Under the pieces are notes generated by a model. The model was not told where the DNA came from and did not search any database. It saw nothing but the letters and a program-made list of their open reading frames with translations. From Roseovarius sp. (GTDB taxonomy: Bacteria; Pseudomonadota; Alphaproteobacteria; Rhodobacterales; Rhodobacteraceae): a stretch of DNA of 32,972 nucleotides. Position 1 is the stretch's first letter. Each line of letters starts with the position of its first letter. This document shows positions 25,424 to 32,972 of this stretch, one piece after another. The stretch lies in assembly GCA_026709325.1 (NCBI GenBank), contig JAPOTF010000035.1:1-32972 (forward strand). The letters run 5' to 3'. The position numbers were made by a program, and so were the translations under genes.

Positions 25424-26824
25424 ATGTTTTTTCAATATTATGGCTTTTCCCCGGGCAAATTGCCAATGGCATTTCACTGCGCTTTTCTGAAAAAGGCGCT
25501 TTTAACTTTTTTTGGACTTTCGGCGCTTGTTTTTATGACCGCCTGTGATGATGATGAACGAATTTTGAGAGGCGAGCGCGAAAGTGTCCGCGCCATTGTT
25601 TCTGAAAGCGAAAACGAGACAACCTTGTCGGAATCAGTCACGCTCGACGGCCCCGCGCCGCCGATTTTTCTTTCGGCGGCCACTTCCAATCCAAACTGGC
25701 CGCAATCAATTGGCACGCCTGCAACGCGAACAAGGCACCCGGCGCTAGGCAAGGCGCCAAGATTGATCTGGTCTGTTTCAATTGGAGAGGGCGATGGCAG
25801 GAGAGGTCGAATTACAGCCGATCCCGTTGTGGCAAACGGTCTTGTGTATACATTGGACTCGCATGCCAGAGTCAGCGCGGTGTCCACTTCGGGCCAGTTG
25901 ACATGGACCAGAGACTTGACTCCCGCGGGCGAGTCTTCGTCAGAGGCAAGCGGAGGCGGGATTGCCCATGGCGGCGGCACGCTGTTTGTGTCCACCGGCT
26001 TTGGCGTGTTAAGTGCATTGGACGCCAGAACGGGAAATTTACTGTGGGAGCAAAAACTGGGAGCAACAGGCTCCGGGGCACCTGCAATATCAGGCGATCT
26101 TCTGTATCTCGTTACGGGTGACGATCTCGCCTGGGCGCTTGAAACAAAAACCGGACGCATCAAGTGGCAAGTGTCGGCGACGCCGGACATACATAATGTA
26201 ATGGGGGCTCCCGCACCTGCGGTATCAAGCAAATATGCCATATTCGCATTTGGATCCGGTGAAATTATCAGTGTTTTTCGAAGAGGCGGATTGCGCAGAT
26301 GGGCATCCCAAATAGCCGGACAGCGAGAAAGCTACTCAAGCGGCCGCGTGGCGGATATTACAAGTGATCCTGTAATACAGGGAGATCGCGTGTTCATTGG
26401 CAGTCATTCTGGTCGTACGGTCGCGCTTGGTCTTGAAACCGGAAAGCGGCTATGGACTGCGCCGGAAGGTCCGTTAAACACAATTTGGCCGGCGGGAGAC
26501 TCGATATTCCTTGTTTCGGACCGCAATGAGCTTTTGAGGCTTTCATCTGCGGATGGCACGCGTCAATGGGTATACCAGCTGCCGTTTTTCAGGAAGAGCA
26601 AGCCAAAAAGGCAATCGGAAATTTATGCGCATCATGGACCGGTTATAGCCGGTGGCCAGCTGATAGTGGCTTCAGGAGACGAAACTCTCAGATTTTTCAA
26701 TCCCGAAACAGGTGAACTTACGAGTCAGACAAGTCTGCCAGGAGGGGCGACAACCAATCCGGTGGTGGCTGGCGGACTGTTGTATGTGGTTGCCTCAAAT
26801 GGTAATTTGCTGGCTTTCAGATAA
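25424..26824 (+). CDS. bamB: Outer-membrane assembly lipoprotein BamB
   Basis: A 466-residue PQQ-like beta-propeller lipoprotein of the BAM complex, which inserts beta-barrel proteins in the outer membrane. A lipobox FMTAC puts the lipid on C41. The repeated blade motif is visible many times, for example VVANGLVYTLDSHARVSAV, LSALDARTGNLLWEQKL and ALGLETGKRLWTAPEG. Start ATG 25424 follows AAGGAGG at a good distance; the internal ATG 25466 would give a more usual signal length but has a poor site. Translationally coupled to the upstream TPR protein. Confidence 0.9.
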   Translation: MFFQYYGFSPGKLPMAFHCAFLKKALLTFFGLSALVFMTACDDDERILRGERESVRAIVSESENETTLSESVTLDGPAPPIFLSAATSNPNWPQSIGTPATRTRHPALGKAPRLIWSVSIGEGDGRRGRITADPVVANGLVYTLDSHARVSAVSTSGQLTWTRDLTPAGESSSEASGGGIAHGGGTLFVSTGFGVLSALDARTGNLLWEQKLGATGSGAPAISGDLLYLVTGDDLAWALETKTGRIKWQVSATPDIHNVMGAPAPAVSSKYAIFAFGSGEIISVFRRGGLRRWASQIAGQRESYSSGRVADITSDPVIQGDRVFIGSHSGRTVALGLETGKRLWTAPEGPLNTIWPAGDSIFLVSDRNELLRLSSADGTRQWVYQLPFFRKSKPKRQSEIYAHHGPVIAGGQLIVASGDETLRFFNPETGELTSQTSLPGGATTNPVVAGGLLYVVASNGNLLAFR

Positions 26825-27122
26825 GACCGGTAAAGCCATCTTCGAGTTCCTCTTTGGAAATATGAAAACGGGTATTGATTGTCGCATCGGTCATCAAATT
26901 TCATTGCCGGGAAATGCTTGGCAAAGGAAGAGACTTGTTGGAATGTTTTCAGGAGATCGCATGGAATTTTGCTTGCTTCCGGCATGGTGCGATGTAATTT
27001 GACATGCCATTGCTCGGAGCCGGCATTCAACGCCATGATTTTTGCGATTCAAAGTTCAAGATGACGCCAGGTCGTTGCCTTGCCGCTTTACGCCGGCAAT
27101 GACTCATGGGAGAAAAACCGGG
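26825..27122. other. Gap between bamB and der
   Basis: 298 bases without a credible gene. A small inverted repeat GGCATG (26981-26986) and CATGCC (27003-27008) with a 16-base loop is the only structure noticed. A der-specific promoter may lie here but no good boxes were seen. Confidence 0.4.
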
Positions 27123-28586
27123 ATGACATTCTCCATTGCGATTGTAGGTCGTCCAAATGTGGGTAAATCGACGCTGTTCAACCGATTGGTTGGAAAAAAA
27201 CTTGCAATCGTGGACAACATGCCGGGAGTAACTCGCGACCTCAGGGAAGGTCAAGGCCGCCTGGCGGATCTTGAATTTACCGTAATTGACACTGCGGGAC
27301 TTGAGGAAGTCACTGATGATTCACTGCAAGGCAGAATGCGACGCCTTACCGAATCCGCTGTGGATATGGCGGACATATGTCTTTTTTTGATTGATGCCCG
27401 GGAAGGCGTTACCCCAACCGACGAGATATTTGCGGAAATACTCAGAAAGCGTTCAACTTATGTAATACTTGGAGCAAACAAGGCGGAAAGCAGTGCCGCC
27501 GATGCGGGGGTCGTTGATTCATACAGGCTTGGATTTGGCGATCCTGTTGTCATCTCGGCCGAACATGGTGAAGGCATGTCTGAACTTCATGCGAGGCTGA
27601 TGCCAATTGCAGACGGGATTTCCCTGAACGAGATGGATTCGTCTCCGGCGACCGATGTGGATTTAAACGATTTTTATTCCATGCGGAAGACTGGAGAATC
27701 AACACTAGAACAGCCTTTGCAGGTTGCGGTTGTGGGGCGTCCAAATGCGGGCAAGTCGACTCTTGTAAACAAAATCCTCGGTAGCGACAGACTGCTTACA
27801 GGACCGGAAGCGGGGATAACGCGTGACGCGATATCTGTCCAACTGGAGTGGAACGGCACTCAAGTTAGAATGTTCGACACGGCGGGGATTCGAAAAAAGG
27901 CAAAAGTGCGGGAAAAGATCGAGAAACTCTCCGTAAGCGATGGATTGCGAGCAGTAAGGTTTGCCGAAGTCGTCGTGCTTCTGCTTGACGCGTCAAACCC
28001 TTTTGAACAGCAGGATCTGCGTCTTGCGGACCTCGCGGAAAGAGAGGGGCGAGCTGTGGTGCTGGCAGTAAACAAATGGGATGCCGAGCGGCGAAAAAAT
28101 GAAAAAATCCGCGAGATACGCGAAAAATTTGCCAGATTGCTGCCTCAACTTCGGGGCGCGCCGATGGTGACGGTGTCTGCAATAACCGGCCATGGCATGA
28201 AAAATCTACTTGAAGCCGTAAAGAAGGCCCATGAGGTATGGAACAGGCGCGTGGCGACCTCTGAAGTCAACCGCTGGTTGACGAAAATGATTGAGGCGCA
28301 TCCCCCGCCTGCTCCCGGCGGAAAAAGAATCAGGTTGCGTTACATGACGCAGGCCCGAACCCGCCCGCCGGGTTTTGTCGTGATGTGCTCAAACCCGGAT
28401 AAACTTCCTGAAAGCTATGCCCGATATCTTGTAAACGGGTTGCGTGAAGATTTCGATATGCCCGGAACTCCAATTCGGATTCACTTCAGATCCCAGGCAG
28501 ATAAAAATCCCTACAGAAACGCTCGTGGAAAAAAAACGCCTGGCAGACTGCGAAAGCATCTTCCAGTCCGGACCTCTAATAAATGA
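27123..28586 (+). CDS. der: Ribosome-biogenesis GTPase Der (EngA)
   Basis: A 487-residue double GTPase required for 50S subunit assembly. First G domain: GRPNVGKST (residues 9-17), DTAGLEE; second G domain: GRPNAGKST near residues 205-213, [11 protein letters not shown] and NKWD. A KH-like C-terminal domain begins near residue 390 ([20 protein letters not shown]) and ends with [12 protein letters not shown]. In the first domain the NKxD element reads NKAE, which I believe is usual for alphaproteobacterial Der. Start ATG 27123 follows GGGAG; the longer frame from 27042 adds unlike residues. Confidence 0.95.
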   Translation: MTFSIAIVGRPNVGKSTLFNRLVGKKLAIVDNMPGVTRDLREGQGRLADLEFTVIDTAGLEEVTDDSLQGRMRRLTESAVDMADICLFLIDAREGVTPTDEIFAEILRKRSTYVILGANKAESSAADAGVVDSYRLGFGDPVVISAEHGEGMSELHARLMPIADGISLNEMDSSPATDVDLNDFYSMRKTGESTLEQPLQVAVVGRPNAGKSTLVNKILGSDRLLTGPEAGITRDAISVQLEWNGTQVRMFDTAGIRKKAKVREKIEKLSVSDGLRAVRFAEVVVLLLDASNPFEQQDLRLADLAEREGRAVVLAVNKWDAERRKNEKIREIREKFARLLPQLRGAPMVTVSAITGHGMKNLLEAVKKAHEVWNRRVATSEVNRWLTKMIEAHPPPAPGGKRIRLRYMTQARTRPPGFVVMCSNPDKLPESYARYLVNGLREDFDMPGTPIRIHFRSQADKNPYRNARGKKTPGRLRKHLPVRTSNK

Positions 28587-28613
28587 CATGCGTTTTGCAT
28601 AAAAAGTTAACAC

Positions 28614-28643
28614 TTGATAATTGGCGCCGCACTGCTGTATAAA
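28614..28643 (+). promoter_or_regulatory. Candidate promoter of the desaturase gene
   Basis: TTGATA at 28614-28619 and TATAAA at 28638-28643 are spaced by 18 bases, both five of six matches to sigma-70 boxes or nearly so. They lie 57 bases before the ATG. This is the best promoter-like pair seen in the window. Confidence 0.45.
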
Positions 28644-28699
28644 TGCCTCAGATTTCAAACGGATGAATAGCGGGAAATCATATCCGGAGAGTGCAAACC

Positions 28700-29686
28700 A
28701 TGACAATCCGTGAATATCTCAAGGGCTACACTCACAAGAGCGATATCATGGGCGCGATGAGTTTGGCTCTCACCCTGACGGCTCATCTTGCCTCACTGGC
28801 TCTTGGAGCGGTTTCGGTTCCCCATGTCTGGCCCATGCTGCCATTTATAGTCGTTTTTGCGTTCTCTGCAGTGCGTCTTTACGTGCTGCAGCATGATTGC
28901 GGGCATGAATCGCTTTTTGCAACCAGATGGCTTAATGACGCTGCCGGCCACTTTCTTTCGGTGTTCTCATTCACGCCATATAGGGTCATGCAGTACAACC
29001 ACAACCAGCATCATGCATATCTAGGCAATCTTGAGCATCGCGAAACAACGGAAATCCATACAATGACGCTCGGGGAATGGGAAAATGCGTCATTTTGGGA
29101 ACGTCTTTCCTATCGCGTGTACCGGTTCCCGCCGGTTATGTTGATAATAGGGGGAGTGTTTACATATTTCGTTGCATATCGCTGGCCGAAAAACACCCTC
29201 AAGATTGGACTTCCCGGGGTGCTGATACATAATTTTCTCCTGATAATTTACGTGTCTGCAATCTGGTGGGTGCTTGGCGCTGCGGGACTGGCAATGTTTG
29301 CCACAGGAGCCATTTTGGCCTCGGCAATAGGCGTGTTTCTTGTATATCTCCAGCATAACTTTGAGGACACGTACTGGGACAGAAAGCCAAACCTTGATTT
29401 TCGCAGGGCAACTCTGGCTGGTTCAAGCTCACTTGACCTGGGACATTGGTGGGATATCGGAACCGGGAACATCGCCTATCATGACCTTCATCATTTCATG
29501 CCGTCAATTCCATCATACAATTTGCGCAAGGCACAGAAAAATCTCCCCGAGGAACTCAAGATGCATGATGTAATTCGCTGGCCCAGAGCAATTGCCAGCT
29601 TTAGATTGAAGCTTTGGGATGAGCAATCCGAACGTCTTGTGCCATTTCCAAAAAAATCGGCGGATATCATGATTCCGGTTAAATAG
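28700..29686 (+). CDS. Fatty acid desaturase, membrane di-iron type
   Basis: A 328-residue integral membrane enzyme. The three histidine boxes that bind the di-iron centre are HDCGH (residues 65-69), HNQHH (101-105) and HDLHH (261-265). Hydrophobic stretches at about 20-60 and 150-220 form the expected membrane helices. It probably introduces a double bond in a membrane acyl chain; position and acceptor are unknown. Start ATG 28700 has GGAGAG upstream; a GTG nine bases earlier is possible. It has its own candidate promoter and appears monocistronic, convergent with the hydrolase gene on the other strand. Confidence 0.88.
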   Translation: MTIREYLKGYTHKSDIMGAMSLALTLTAHLASLALGAVSVPHVWPMLPFIVVFAFSAVRLYVLQHDCGHESLFATRWLNDAAGHFLSVFSFTPYRVMQYNHNQHHAYLGNLEHRETTEIHTMTLGEWENASFWERLSYRVYRFPPVMLIIGGVFTYFVAYRWPKNTLKIGLPGVLIHNFLLIIYVSAIWWVLGAAGLAMFATGAILASAIGVFLVYLQHNFEDTYWDRKPNLDFRRATLAGSSSLDLGHWWDIGTGNIAYHDLHHFMPSIPSYNLRKAQKNLPEELKMHDVIRWPRAIASFRLKLWDEQSERLVPFPKKSADIMIPVK

Positions 29687-29736
29687 CGGAAAATCGGCTG
29701 CTTTGTTCCTCAACGACTTTTTTCAAGAAGTTTCGG

Positions 29737-30918
29737 TTAGGTTTTTACTCTCAGTTCACGGGGAACTGACGCAAGACATTCCGGTTTGCCATCGGTAACA
29801 ATGATGCTTTCCGTTGTTTCCATGCCCCAGTCATCCATCCACAATCCGGTCATGAAGTGGAAAGTCATCCCGGGCAGGAGTTCGGTTTTGTCACCGGGGC
29901 GAAGACTCATGGTGCGCTCGCCCCAGTCAGGTGGATAGCTGATGCCGATTGAATATCCGGCGCGATTGTCCTTGATGATTCCATACCGGTTAAGCACTTT
30001 AGAGAACGCAATGGCAATATCCTCGCATAGATTGCCCGCGCGCGCGACCTCCAGACCGGCTTCCATGCCTTCCCGGACCGCTTTGTCCGCATCAATAAAT
30101 TTCCGCGGCGGTCTGCCAAGGTATATGGTTCTTGACAGCGGTGCATGATAGCGACGGTAGCAGCCCGCAATCTCAAAAAAAGTGCCTTCTCCGCATCTCA
30201 TGGATTTGTCGTCCCAGGTAAGATGAGGTGCCGCCGCATCTGCGCCTGACGGAAGCAAGGGCACAATGGCGGGATAATCGCCTCCATATCCATTCGCCCC
30301 TCTTAGCCCGGCATCGTAAATTTCCGCCACGAGATCGCATTTTCGCATTCCAGGTTCGATTTTATCAAATATTCGTTCATGCATGACCTCAACAATGCGT
30401 CCGGCTTTGCGCATGTAGTCAAGTTCCCGTTCCGATTTCACGGCGCGACACCAGTTTACAAGACCGGTTGCATCGAGAAAAGTCGCGTTTGGAAGCTTGT
30501 TCATCAATGTTTGATGAGCGGCCGCGGAATAATAGCAATTATCCATCTCAACGCCAATCCGACGTCTTCCCCATCCATTGCCGGAAAGAATGCCGGATAA
30601 GTGCTCCATCGGATGGCGGTCCCGCGACATGACATAACAGTCTGGATAATGCAGTATATTCGATTCATCCATATGCACGGTTCTAAGCGCTCCATTGGCG
30701 TCCTGGGCGCGCCCATACCAAATCGGAGATCCGTCAATTGGCAAAACGGCGAACTGATGCACATAGAATGACCAGCCATCGTAACCGGTCAGCCAGGCCA
30801 TATTTGAGGGATCCGCAATTATCAGCAGGTCAATGCTTTTTTCCTCCATGGCCTTTTTGATCTTGAGGATTCGATCGCTGTATTCTTCTCTGGTGAACGG
30901 AAGTTCTTTTCCTTGCAT
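29737..30918 (-). CDS. doeA: M24-family ectoine hydrolase-like protein (DoeA/EutD)
   Basis: A 393-residue protein of the creatinase/aminopeptidase P fold. The stretch IADPSNMAWLTGYDGWSFYV and the following IWYGRAQDANGA and DRHPMEHL closely resemble ectoine hydrolase DoeA/EutD, which opens the ectoine ring to N-acetyl-diaminobutyrate. The five metal ligands of true M24 peptidases are not conserved (for example SYPPDWGER replaces the GHG motif), as in metal-free creatinase-like hydrolases. E249 in FFEIAGCYRRYH fits the position of the nucleophilic Glu reported for EutD. Start ATG 30918; a TTG at 30924 is an alternative. It lies 56 bases downstream of serS. No doeB, ectoine transport or enuR genes are nearby, so the substrate should be tested. 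Confidence 0.75.
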   Translation of the reverse strand: MQGKELPFTREEYSDRILKIKKAMEEKSIDLLIIADPSNMAWLTGYDGWSFYVHQFAVLPIDGSPIWYGRAQDANGALRTVHMDESNILHYPDCYVMSRDRHPMEHLSGILSGNGWGRRRIGVEMDNCYYSAAAHQTLMNKLPNATFLDATGLVNWCRAVKSERELDYMRKAGRIVEVMHERIFDKIEPGMRKCDLVAEIYDAGLRGANGYGGDYPAIVPLLPSGADAAAPHLTWDDKSMRCGEGTFFEIAGCYRRYHAPLSRTIYLGRPPRKFIDADKAVREGMEAGLEVARAGNLCEDIAIAFSKVLNRYGIIKDNRAGYSIGISYPPDWGERTMSLRPGDKTELLPGMTFHFMTGLWMDDWGMETTESIIVTDGKPECLASVPRELRVKT

Positions 30919-30974
30919 GATCAAGTTTCCGGCTGAAGCGTTGCGGGGGATATTTTAACGGCTTCCGTGAAGAA

Positions 30975-32267
30975 CTAATCAAGCGCTCCATTTGACGCCA
31001 ATCGCGTTTTACCTCCAAGATATGGGCGAATTGCCTCTGGCAAGGCAACGGACCCATCTTCCTGCTGGCCATTCTCCAGAACGGCAATAAGACAGCGACC
31101 CACAGCCAATCCGGAGCCGTTGAGAGTGTGCAGATATTTTGGCTTGCCTCCGCCAGTTGATCTGTATCGGGCATTCATTCGTCTGGCCTGAAAATCTCCG
31201 CAAAGCGACACCGAGGAAATCTCGCGATATTTTCCCTGACCGGGCAGCCAGACCTCAATGTCATGGGTCTTGCGGGCGCCGAAGCCCATGTCGCCCGTCG
31301 AGAGAATCATGGTGCGATAGGGAAGATCAAGCATCTCCAGAACGCTCTCGGCGCAGCGTGTCATTCTCTCGTGTTCATTAAGAGATTCCTCCGGAAGCGT
31401 CACGCTCACCATTTCGACCTTTTCGAACTGGTGCTGACGAAGCATGCCGGCGGTATCCTTTCCGGCCGACCCGGCTTCCGATCGGAAACACTGCGTATGC
31501 GCAACATATCTGCGGGGCAGGCTTTGTTCTTCGACGATCAGCCCGTTTACCAGATTGGTCAGAGTAACCTCTGCAGTTGGAACAAGCCACCAGCCATTTG
31601 TGGTTTCATAGCTGTCCTCTCCGAATTTCGGCAATTGGCCTGTTCCAAGCATCATGTCGGGGCGAACCAGCACCGGCGTCCATGTTTCGACGAGTCCATT
31701 CCGTTCCACGTGCGTATCAATCATGAACTGCGCAAGAGCGCGGTGGATACGCGCTATACCGGCCGACATAACGACAAAACGGGATCCCGAGAGCTTTGCC
31801 GCAATTTCAAAATCCATGCCGTGCCTTACCCCCTCGATTTCAAAATGTTCCTTTGGCGTGAAGTTGAATGTACGCGGTTCACCCCATTGATGAAGCTTGA
31901 CGTTGTCGTTATCGTCTTGGCCGTCGGGAACATCTTCATGAGGAAGGTTGGGCAGTTTCATAAGCAGTTCGGAGAGTTTGCTGTCCAAATCCGCCGCGGC
32001 ATTCTGCAAAGCGGCAATCTTTGCCTTTTTATCCGCAACAAGCGAACGCAGACGGTTGAACTCCGACTCGTCACCTCTGGCTTTGGCGGCACCTGCGTCT
32101 TTGGCGGCTCTGTTTTGTTCGGATTGGGCGATTTCCGCCTCAAGAATGCTTTTGCGGCGCGCCTGATCTTGTTCAAGAACGTTCTTTGATGCGGATCTTA
32201 TCCCGCGACGTTCCATTGCAATGTCGAAAGCTGCTGGATTTTCACGGATTGCGCGGATGTCATGCAT
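30975..32267 (-). CDS. serS: Seryl-tRNA synthetase
   Basis: A 430-residue class II aminoacyl-tRNA synthetase that charges tRNA-Ser. The N-terminal coiled-coil arm (residues about 30-100) is rich in Lys, Glu and Ala. Motif 2 is [20 protein letters not shown] followed by FEKVE; motif 3 lies in [37 protein letters not shown] is the family's conserved pre-motif-3 block. Start ATG 32267 follows AGGGCC and gives the standard [11 protein letters not shown] opening. The longer frame to 32357 is not SerS-like. Confidence 0.95.
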   Translation of the reverse strand: MHDIRAIRENPAAFDIAMERRGIRSASKNVLEQDQARRKSILEAEIAQSEQNRAAKDAGAAKARGDESEFNRLRSLVADKKAKIAALQNAAADLDSKLSELLMKLPNLPHEDVPDGQDDNDNVKLHQWGEPRTFNFTPKEHFEIEGVRHGMDFEIAAKLSGSRFVVMSAGIARIHRALAQFMIDTHVERNGLVETWTPVLVRPDMMLGTGQLPKFGEDSYETTNGWWLVPTAEVTLTNLVNGLIVEEQSLPRRYVAHTQCFRSEAGSAGKDTAGMLRQHQFEKVEMVSVTLPEESLNEHERMTRCAESVLEMLDLPYRTMILSTGDMGFGARKTHDIEVWLPGQGKYREISSVSLCGDFQARRMNARYRSTGGGKPKYLHTLNGSGLAVGRCLIAVLENGQQEDGSVALPEAIRPYLGGKTRLASNGALD

Positions 32268-32356
32268 TGCTAAAGGCCCTGATTCCTGATGGGAATTTAC
32301 GTGAAATGTAATGGCGGCAATTAACTGCATAAACAGATAAACACAAGCGCATTGCA

Positions 32357-32386
32357 ATTATCATGATGCCTGCGAGAATTTTGCAA
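32357..32386 (-). promoter_or_regulatory. Candidate promoter of serS
   Basis: On the minus strand TTGCAA (32386..32381) precedes GATAAT (32362..32357) by 18 bases; the -10 box matches five of six consensus positions. The start of transcription would be about 80 bases before the serS ATG. Confidence 0.35.
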
Positions 32387-32530
32387 ATCAAAAATGGATT
32401 TTACATGTGGCAGCATCAAGATTTAGAGTTAACGAGTTGTTTTACGTCTGAAATTCTTGCATGGACAAGGTCGTCGTTCAATTGCCGTGACGGCATCTAA
32501 AACAGAGCGGGGATATATTTTGAAACGGGC

Positions 32531-32670
32531 GCTTAAAGGTTTTTAAGCACAAGGTCGCCTTGTTGTAAACAAGCGGGTCGGAACATGCGCGCGGGATGAG
32601 AGCATTGGCGTTTCGATGTCCCCCGGGGTAGTGGCGAGAGTGAAACCCTGTCCGCAATGGACACTTTTTG
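32531..32670 (+). ncRNA. Possible small structured RNA with intrinsic terminator
   Basis: Two perfect hairpins touch each other: GCTTAAA-GGTT-TTTAAGC (32531-32548) and ACAAGG-TCG-CCTTGT (32549-32563). Further on, TGTCC-GCAAT-GGACA (32649-32663) is followed by CTTTTTG, resembling a Rho-independent terminator on the plus strand. A GGGT/ACCC pairing lies between them. The arrangement suggests a small RNA of about 150 bases, but no known family is matched and no promoter was confirmed. Confidence 0.3.
32649..32669 (+). terminator. Candidate intrinsic terminator
   Basis: A five-base-pair stem TGTCC/GGACA with a five-base loop is followed by a run of five T. The stem is short, so efficiency would be modest. 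It does not follow any protein gene, which is why a non-coding transcript is suspected. Confidence 0.35.
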
Positions 32671-32972
32671 AAATGCAAAATTCGGATCCATCTACGTTGC
32701 TCAAACATTCCAGCAAAGTGATTTTGCCTTGTGACGAATGAGAAATTCGAGTTATTGCGCAATGTGGCGGATGCGTGCCGGATTCGAGGTGGCAGGATAC
32801 GTGAAAATGCGGCTTGGACGCCGATCATCGTGTTTTGATTGCCCGCAAACTTCATTCCGTTCATTAAATGTTCCCCAATGCATGTTCATGGGTTGAATTT
32901 CTTTTTGCGATGGTAACTTCAATACTTGAAAAGGCCGTTTGCCGGGCTTAGTGTTCGGCAGACTCTCAAGTG

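Larger units (their letters stand above)
32268..32972. other. Right-end non-coding region
   Basis: 705 bases upstream of serS up to the window edge. A minus-strand frame at 32478-32864 has no recognisable features and unusual composition. The region contains the serS promoter candidate and a run of hairpins at 32531-32670. No tRNA, tmRNA, RNase P or SRP RNA signature was found. Confidence 0.45.

Noticed and set aside
31263-32189. 308-codon plus-strand frame
   Set aside because: It is antisense to serS, whose motifs and length are unambiguous.
32641-32663. Possible tRNA, tmRNA or RNase P fragment
   Set aside because: The local sequence has GAAA and hairpins but lacks the conserved arms of any of these RNAs.
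32478-32864. 128-codon minus-strand frame at the right end
   Set aside because: Many Arg, His, Phe and Cys residues with no domain, no good ribosome-binding site, and it overlaps the hairpin cluster.

Overview
The window looks like a piece of an alphaproteobacterial chromosome with medium-to-low GC. A complete heterotetrameric sarcosine oxidase operon (soxBDAG), a ccmI-ruvX-DUF1289 string, a TPR protein-bamB-der string, serS and an ectoine-hydrolase-like enzyme together suggest a marine or host-associated relative of Rhodobacterales/SAR116-type bacteria. The species cannot be named from the sequence alone. About 29 protein-coding genes or gene fragments are supported. No rRNA, tRNA or CRISPR array was found.

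Layout. The first 155 bases are the edge of a broken DDE transposase (minus strand). Beside it lies a two-gene cassette of an SMC/OLD-like AAA ATPase and a small PD-(D/E)XK-like protein, a candidate defence unit. Positions 2.4-4.8 kb hold a short aromatic-catabolism run: a carboxymuconolactone decarboxylase, a beta-keto acid cleavage enzyme (BKACE) and 3-carboxy-muconate cycloisomerase. Next come an orphan lipoprotein, dusA and a predicted Fe(II)/2-oxoglutarate oxygenase. A minus-strand operon follows, ccmI-ruvX-DUF1289, joined by 4-bp stop/start overlaps. Diverging from it, soxB-soxD-soxA-soxG encode sarcosine oxidation to glycine, methylene-THF and peroxide. A queuosine-precursor transporter (minus) and an iron superoxide dismutase (plus) are divergent.

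From 16.5 kb there is a 107-bp nested palindrome, then a membrane-anchored LysM protein with a near-perfect 96-bp tandem repeat. An RND efflux pair (adaptor and permease) lies on the minus strand. A TPR-like membrane protein, bamB and der follow on the plus strand (outer-membrane assembly and ribosome biogenesis). A promoter-equipped fatty acid desaturase comes next. The window ends with serS and a DoeA/EutD-like hydrolase on the minus strand and about 700 bases of non-coding sequence with tandem hairpins.

The most interesting items are the ATPase-nuclease cassette next to the transposase scar, the BKACE gene inside a pca run, the nested palindrome after sodB, the hairpin cluster near the right end, the expanded repeat in the LysM protein, and the extra membrane block inside the RND permease. 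No gene cluster here can be declared a new system from sequence alone. The ATPase-nuclease pair is the best candidate.
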